A DNA stretch of 26,823 bases, taken from assembly GCA_905193765.1 (NCBI GenBank), contig CAJJPZ010000011.1:1-26823 (forward strand), in the 5' to 3' direction. This DNA is from an uncultured Eubacterium sp. (GTDB lineage: Bacteria; Bacillota; Clostridia; Peptostreptococcales; Anaerovoracaceae). How positions within the stretch are numbered: position 1 is the first letter of the stretch; each line of letters opens with the position of its first letter. Shown in pieces: positions 24,894-26,823 of the stretch. A program made the translations under genes and the position numbers. The notes beneath the pieces are model-generated. The model ran no database searches, was not told the origin of the DNA, and saw only the letters and a program-made list of their open reading frames with translations.

Positions 24894-26823
24894 TTACTCT
24901 TCATTTTCCTCTTTGCGTCTTCTTGCAAACAGTGCGATCAGTGCTGCTGCTACTGATGCCAGACCTGTTCCTCCGTAGAGAAGCATGTTGCTGTCGTCTC
25001 CGGTCCTGGTCTGTGACTCGTTGACATTGTCTGTCTTGTTGACGTTTTTATGGCTGTCGTGCTTACCCGGTTTGTCAGGATCTTCCGGTTTTGTCGGATC
25101 GTCCGGCCCCGGTGATTCAGGCATTACTTCGAGAACACCGATCTCTTCTTCTATGGTGTAGTTGCCTTCGATGGCTGTTCCGTCCCATATGAGTTCGTAT
25201 GTGTTGTCGGATCTTCCGATCTTTGTCTGAGTTCCGGTAGTGTTAAGCGTTGCAGTCTCGTCGTTCACAAGACCTGTCAGCGTGCCTTCCTTTGTGAGCG
25301 GCTTGCCGTCGTAGTATTTGCTGGCGTTTGGAGTTACTGCTTTCAGCGGTGCCGGTGTAACTGTAACTGTTTCTGTTCCTTCTACATAGCCTTCGTAGTT
25401 TGTTCCTGATACTCTTACCTGAACGGTCTTCGTGTCAGCTACGTTGGTTGCTGTGATGGATGCAAAGTCTTCAGTCCAGTTCTCGCCGTCTGTGCTGTAT
25501 TCGATCTTCAGCTCTCCGCCGTTCTTGTCTTCGGCAGTAGCTTCTCCTGCTGCAAGCGGAGTTCCGTCGTATACCTTTTCGGTATCCTTCGGAGTGAGGG
25601 TCACGTAGTCTGCGATCTTTCCAGTAGTGACTTCCAGAGTTCCTTCTTCTGTCGTGATCTCGTAGTTTTTAGCCTTGGTTCCTTCGTTCAGCGTATATGT
25701 GAACTTGTTGCCGGTCTTTCCTACGTTCGTTATGGTTCCGGTAACATCGTATGCTGCTCCTTCTCCCTTTACGAATCCGTCTCCGCTCTCTGTCACATCT
25801 TTCTTTGTCAGCGGTGTTCCGTCGTACTCCTTGTTTGCCGAGGCTGAGGTCAGCTTCACTGTCCTCTTCCCGATCTCGAGCTGTCCGTCTTCTATCACGA
25901 ACTTCACTTTGCTGAAGTTGCTGTTCGTGTTCTTGAAGTCGCCAGACTTAAGTTCCATGTCGTACGTTCCGGCGTCTGTTCCCCTGATGGTCGCATTGCC
26001 GCTGAACTCGAAGTCGTCCTTCGTATACAGCTTGTTGCTGATGCTCTTCACATCGTAGCCTGTTACTGTCTTCTCTGTTCCGTCGTACTTAGCTTTGCCG
26101 CTGTGTTCGGTGATCGTTACTACTACTTCTGCATCCACAGGAGTCACTTCCAGAGTTCCTTCTTCTGTCGTGATCTCGTAGTTGCCGGCTTTGGTGTTCT
26201 TGTTCAACTCATATGTGAACTTGTTGCCGGTCTTTCCTACGTTCGTTATGGTTCCGGTAACATCGTATGCTGCTCCTTCTCCCTTTACGAATCCGTCTCC
26301 GCTCTCTGTCACATCTTTCTTTGTCAGCGGTGTTCCGTCGTACTCCTTGTTTGCCGAGGCTGAGGTCAGCTTCACTGTCCTCTTCCCGATCTCGAGCTGT
26401 CCGTCTTCTATCACGAACTTCACTTTGCTGAAGTTGCTGTTCGTGTTCTTGAAGTCGCCAGACTTAAGTTCCATGTCGTACGTTCCGGCGTCTGTTCCCC
26501 TGATGGTCGCATTGCCGCTGAACTCGAAGTCGTCCTTCGTATACAGCTTGTTGCTGATGCTCTTCACATCGTAGCCTGTTACTGTCTTCTCTGTTCCGTC
26601 GTACTTAGCTTTGCCGCTGTGTTCGGTGATCGTTACGATGACTTCATCATTGTATGCGGTTATCGTAAGTTTGCCCGGCGTCTTTGTCACTTCGTAGTTC
26701 TTCGTGACGTCGCTGCCCTTCGCGTCTTTGATCACCACTTTTCCGCTGAATGCGCCGTCATATCCTCCGACATCCTTACCCTTTGCGGAATATTTCAGTC
26801 CGGAGTAGTCGTGTCCTTTCAGA
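24894..26823 (-). CDS. Cell-wall-anchored repeat protein, MBG/YDG type (5' end beyond window)
   Basis: The frame is open to the window edge, so the N-terminus is missing; 642 codons are visible. It consists of repeated modules with KYDGTEKTVTGYDV and KEYDGTPLTKKDV, the YDGT core typical of MBG/YDG-like domains in bacterial surface proteins. Two modules pairs are near-identical at DNA level (see the tandem repeat). The C-terminus has a Pro/Asp/Lys-rich linker (PGPDDPTKPEDPDKPGK), a candidate sorting motif QTRTGD, a hydrophobic stretch (YGGTGLASVAAALIALFA) and a basic tail RRRK. This is the layout of a sortase substrate, though the motif is not LPXTG. The protein probably extends from the cell surface and acts as a stalk or adhesin. 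Confidence 0.85.
   Translation of the reverse strand, partial: LKGHDYSGLKYSAKGKDVGGYDGAFSGKVVIKDAKGSDVTKNYEVTKTPGKLTITAYNDEVIVTITEHSGKAKYDGTEKTVTGYDVKSISNKLYTKDDFEFSGNATIRGTDAGTYDMELKSGDFKNTNSNFSKVKFVIEDGQLEIGKRTVKLTSASANKEYDGTPLTKKDVTESGDGFVKGEGAAYDVTGTITNVGKTGNKFTYELNKNTKAGNYEITTEEGTLEVTPVDAEVVVTITEHSGKAKYDGTEKTVTGYDVKSISNKLYTKDDFEFSGNATIRGTDAGTYDMELKSGDFKNTNSNFSKVKFVIEDGQLEIGKRTVKLTSASANKEYDGTPLTKKDVTESGDGFVKGEGAAYDVTGTITNVGKTGNKFTYTLNEGTKAKNYEITTEEGTLEVTTGKIADYVTLTPKDTEKVYDGTPLAAGEATAEDKNGGELKIEYSTDGENWTEDFASITATNVADTKTVQVRVSGTNYEGYVEGTETVTVTPAPLKAVTPNASKYYDGKPLTKEGTLTGLVNDETATLNTTGTQTKIGRSDNTYELIWDGTAIEGNYTIEEEIGVLEVMPESPGPDDPTKPEDPDKPGKHDSHKNVNKTDNVNESQTRTGDDSNMLLYGGTGLASVAAALIALFARRRKEENEE
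25631..26636 (-). repeat. 516-bp in-frame tandem repeat within the surface protein
   Basis: Copy 1 (about 25631-26120) and copy 2 (about 26147-26636) match at a constant offset of 516 bp, that is 172 codons. From about 25695 to 26120 the match looks complete; differences cluster near the repeat edge, where one copy reads LNEGTKAKNYEI and the other LNKNTKAGNYEI. Such identity implies recent duplication or ongoing conversion, and copy number may vary between strains. Confidence 0.9.

Overview
The window looks like chromosome from an anaerobic, low-to-mid GC Gram-positive bacterium of the Clostridia. The grounds are a glycyl radical enzyme with its activase, strong AGGAGG-type ribosome binding sites, extended -10 promoters, AAA/DUF4143 and AAA-ATPase-like/PD-(D/E)XK proteins, GLUG and BspA-type surface proteins, and a cobalamin riboswitch. 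I cannot name the genus from sequence alone.

Region 1 (1-2771) is mostly non-coding. It holds a small minus-strand protein resembling the C-terminal glycyl-radical tail of anaerobic ribonucleotide reductase, a gene remnant, a well-formed cobalamin riboswitch with promoter and terminator, several families of dispersed GC-rich repeats that form hairpins, and an array of four degenerate palindromes about 41 nt long. Region 2 (2772-7229) is a 1485-residue exported multidomain protein. It contains a transcobalamin-like DUF4430 domain, so the riboswitch upstream may control B12 capture at the cell surface.

Region 3 (7404-8722) is a DUF4143-type ATPase behind a perfect 26-bp palindrome. Region 4 (8904-14519) is a metabolic module: a LuxR-type regulator, a glycyl radical enzyme activase, and an 844-residue glycyl radical enzyme with diol-dehydratase-like active-site residues plus an unusual four-cysteine segment. 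A strong terminator closes it. Region 5 (14520-15282) is AT-rich, with two identical-geometry 40-bp inverted repeats exactly 200 bp apart, next to a fragment of a DNA adenine methyltransferase.

Region 6 (15471-18000) holds a second exported GLUG/leucine-rich-repeat protein and a small cupin. Region 7 (18123-22342) is a housekeeping cluster on the minus strand, purB-purA-alr, with a clear promoter before purB and a bidirectional terminator after alr. Region 8 (22365-26823) holds an AAA-ATPase-like gene broken by one in-frame amber codon, a small lipoprotein with its own promoter and terminator, and the 3' part of a cell-wall protein with near-identical 516-bp tandem repeats.

The most interesting themes are a possible B12-controlled surface capture system (riboswitch, repeat-filled leader, DUF4430 protein), a glycyl radical enzyme of unassigned substrate, and several undescribed repeat arrays. 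No tRNA, rRNA, complete transposase or convincing CRISPR array was seen.
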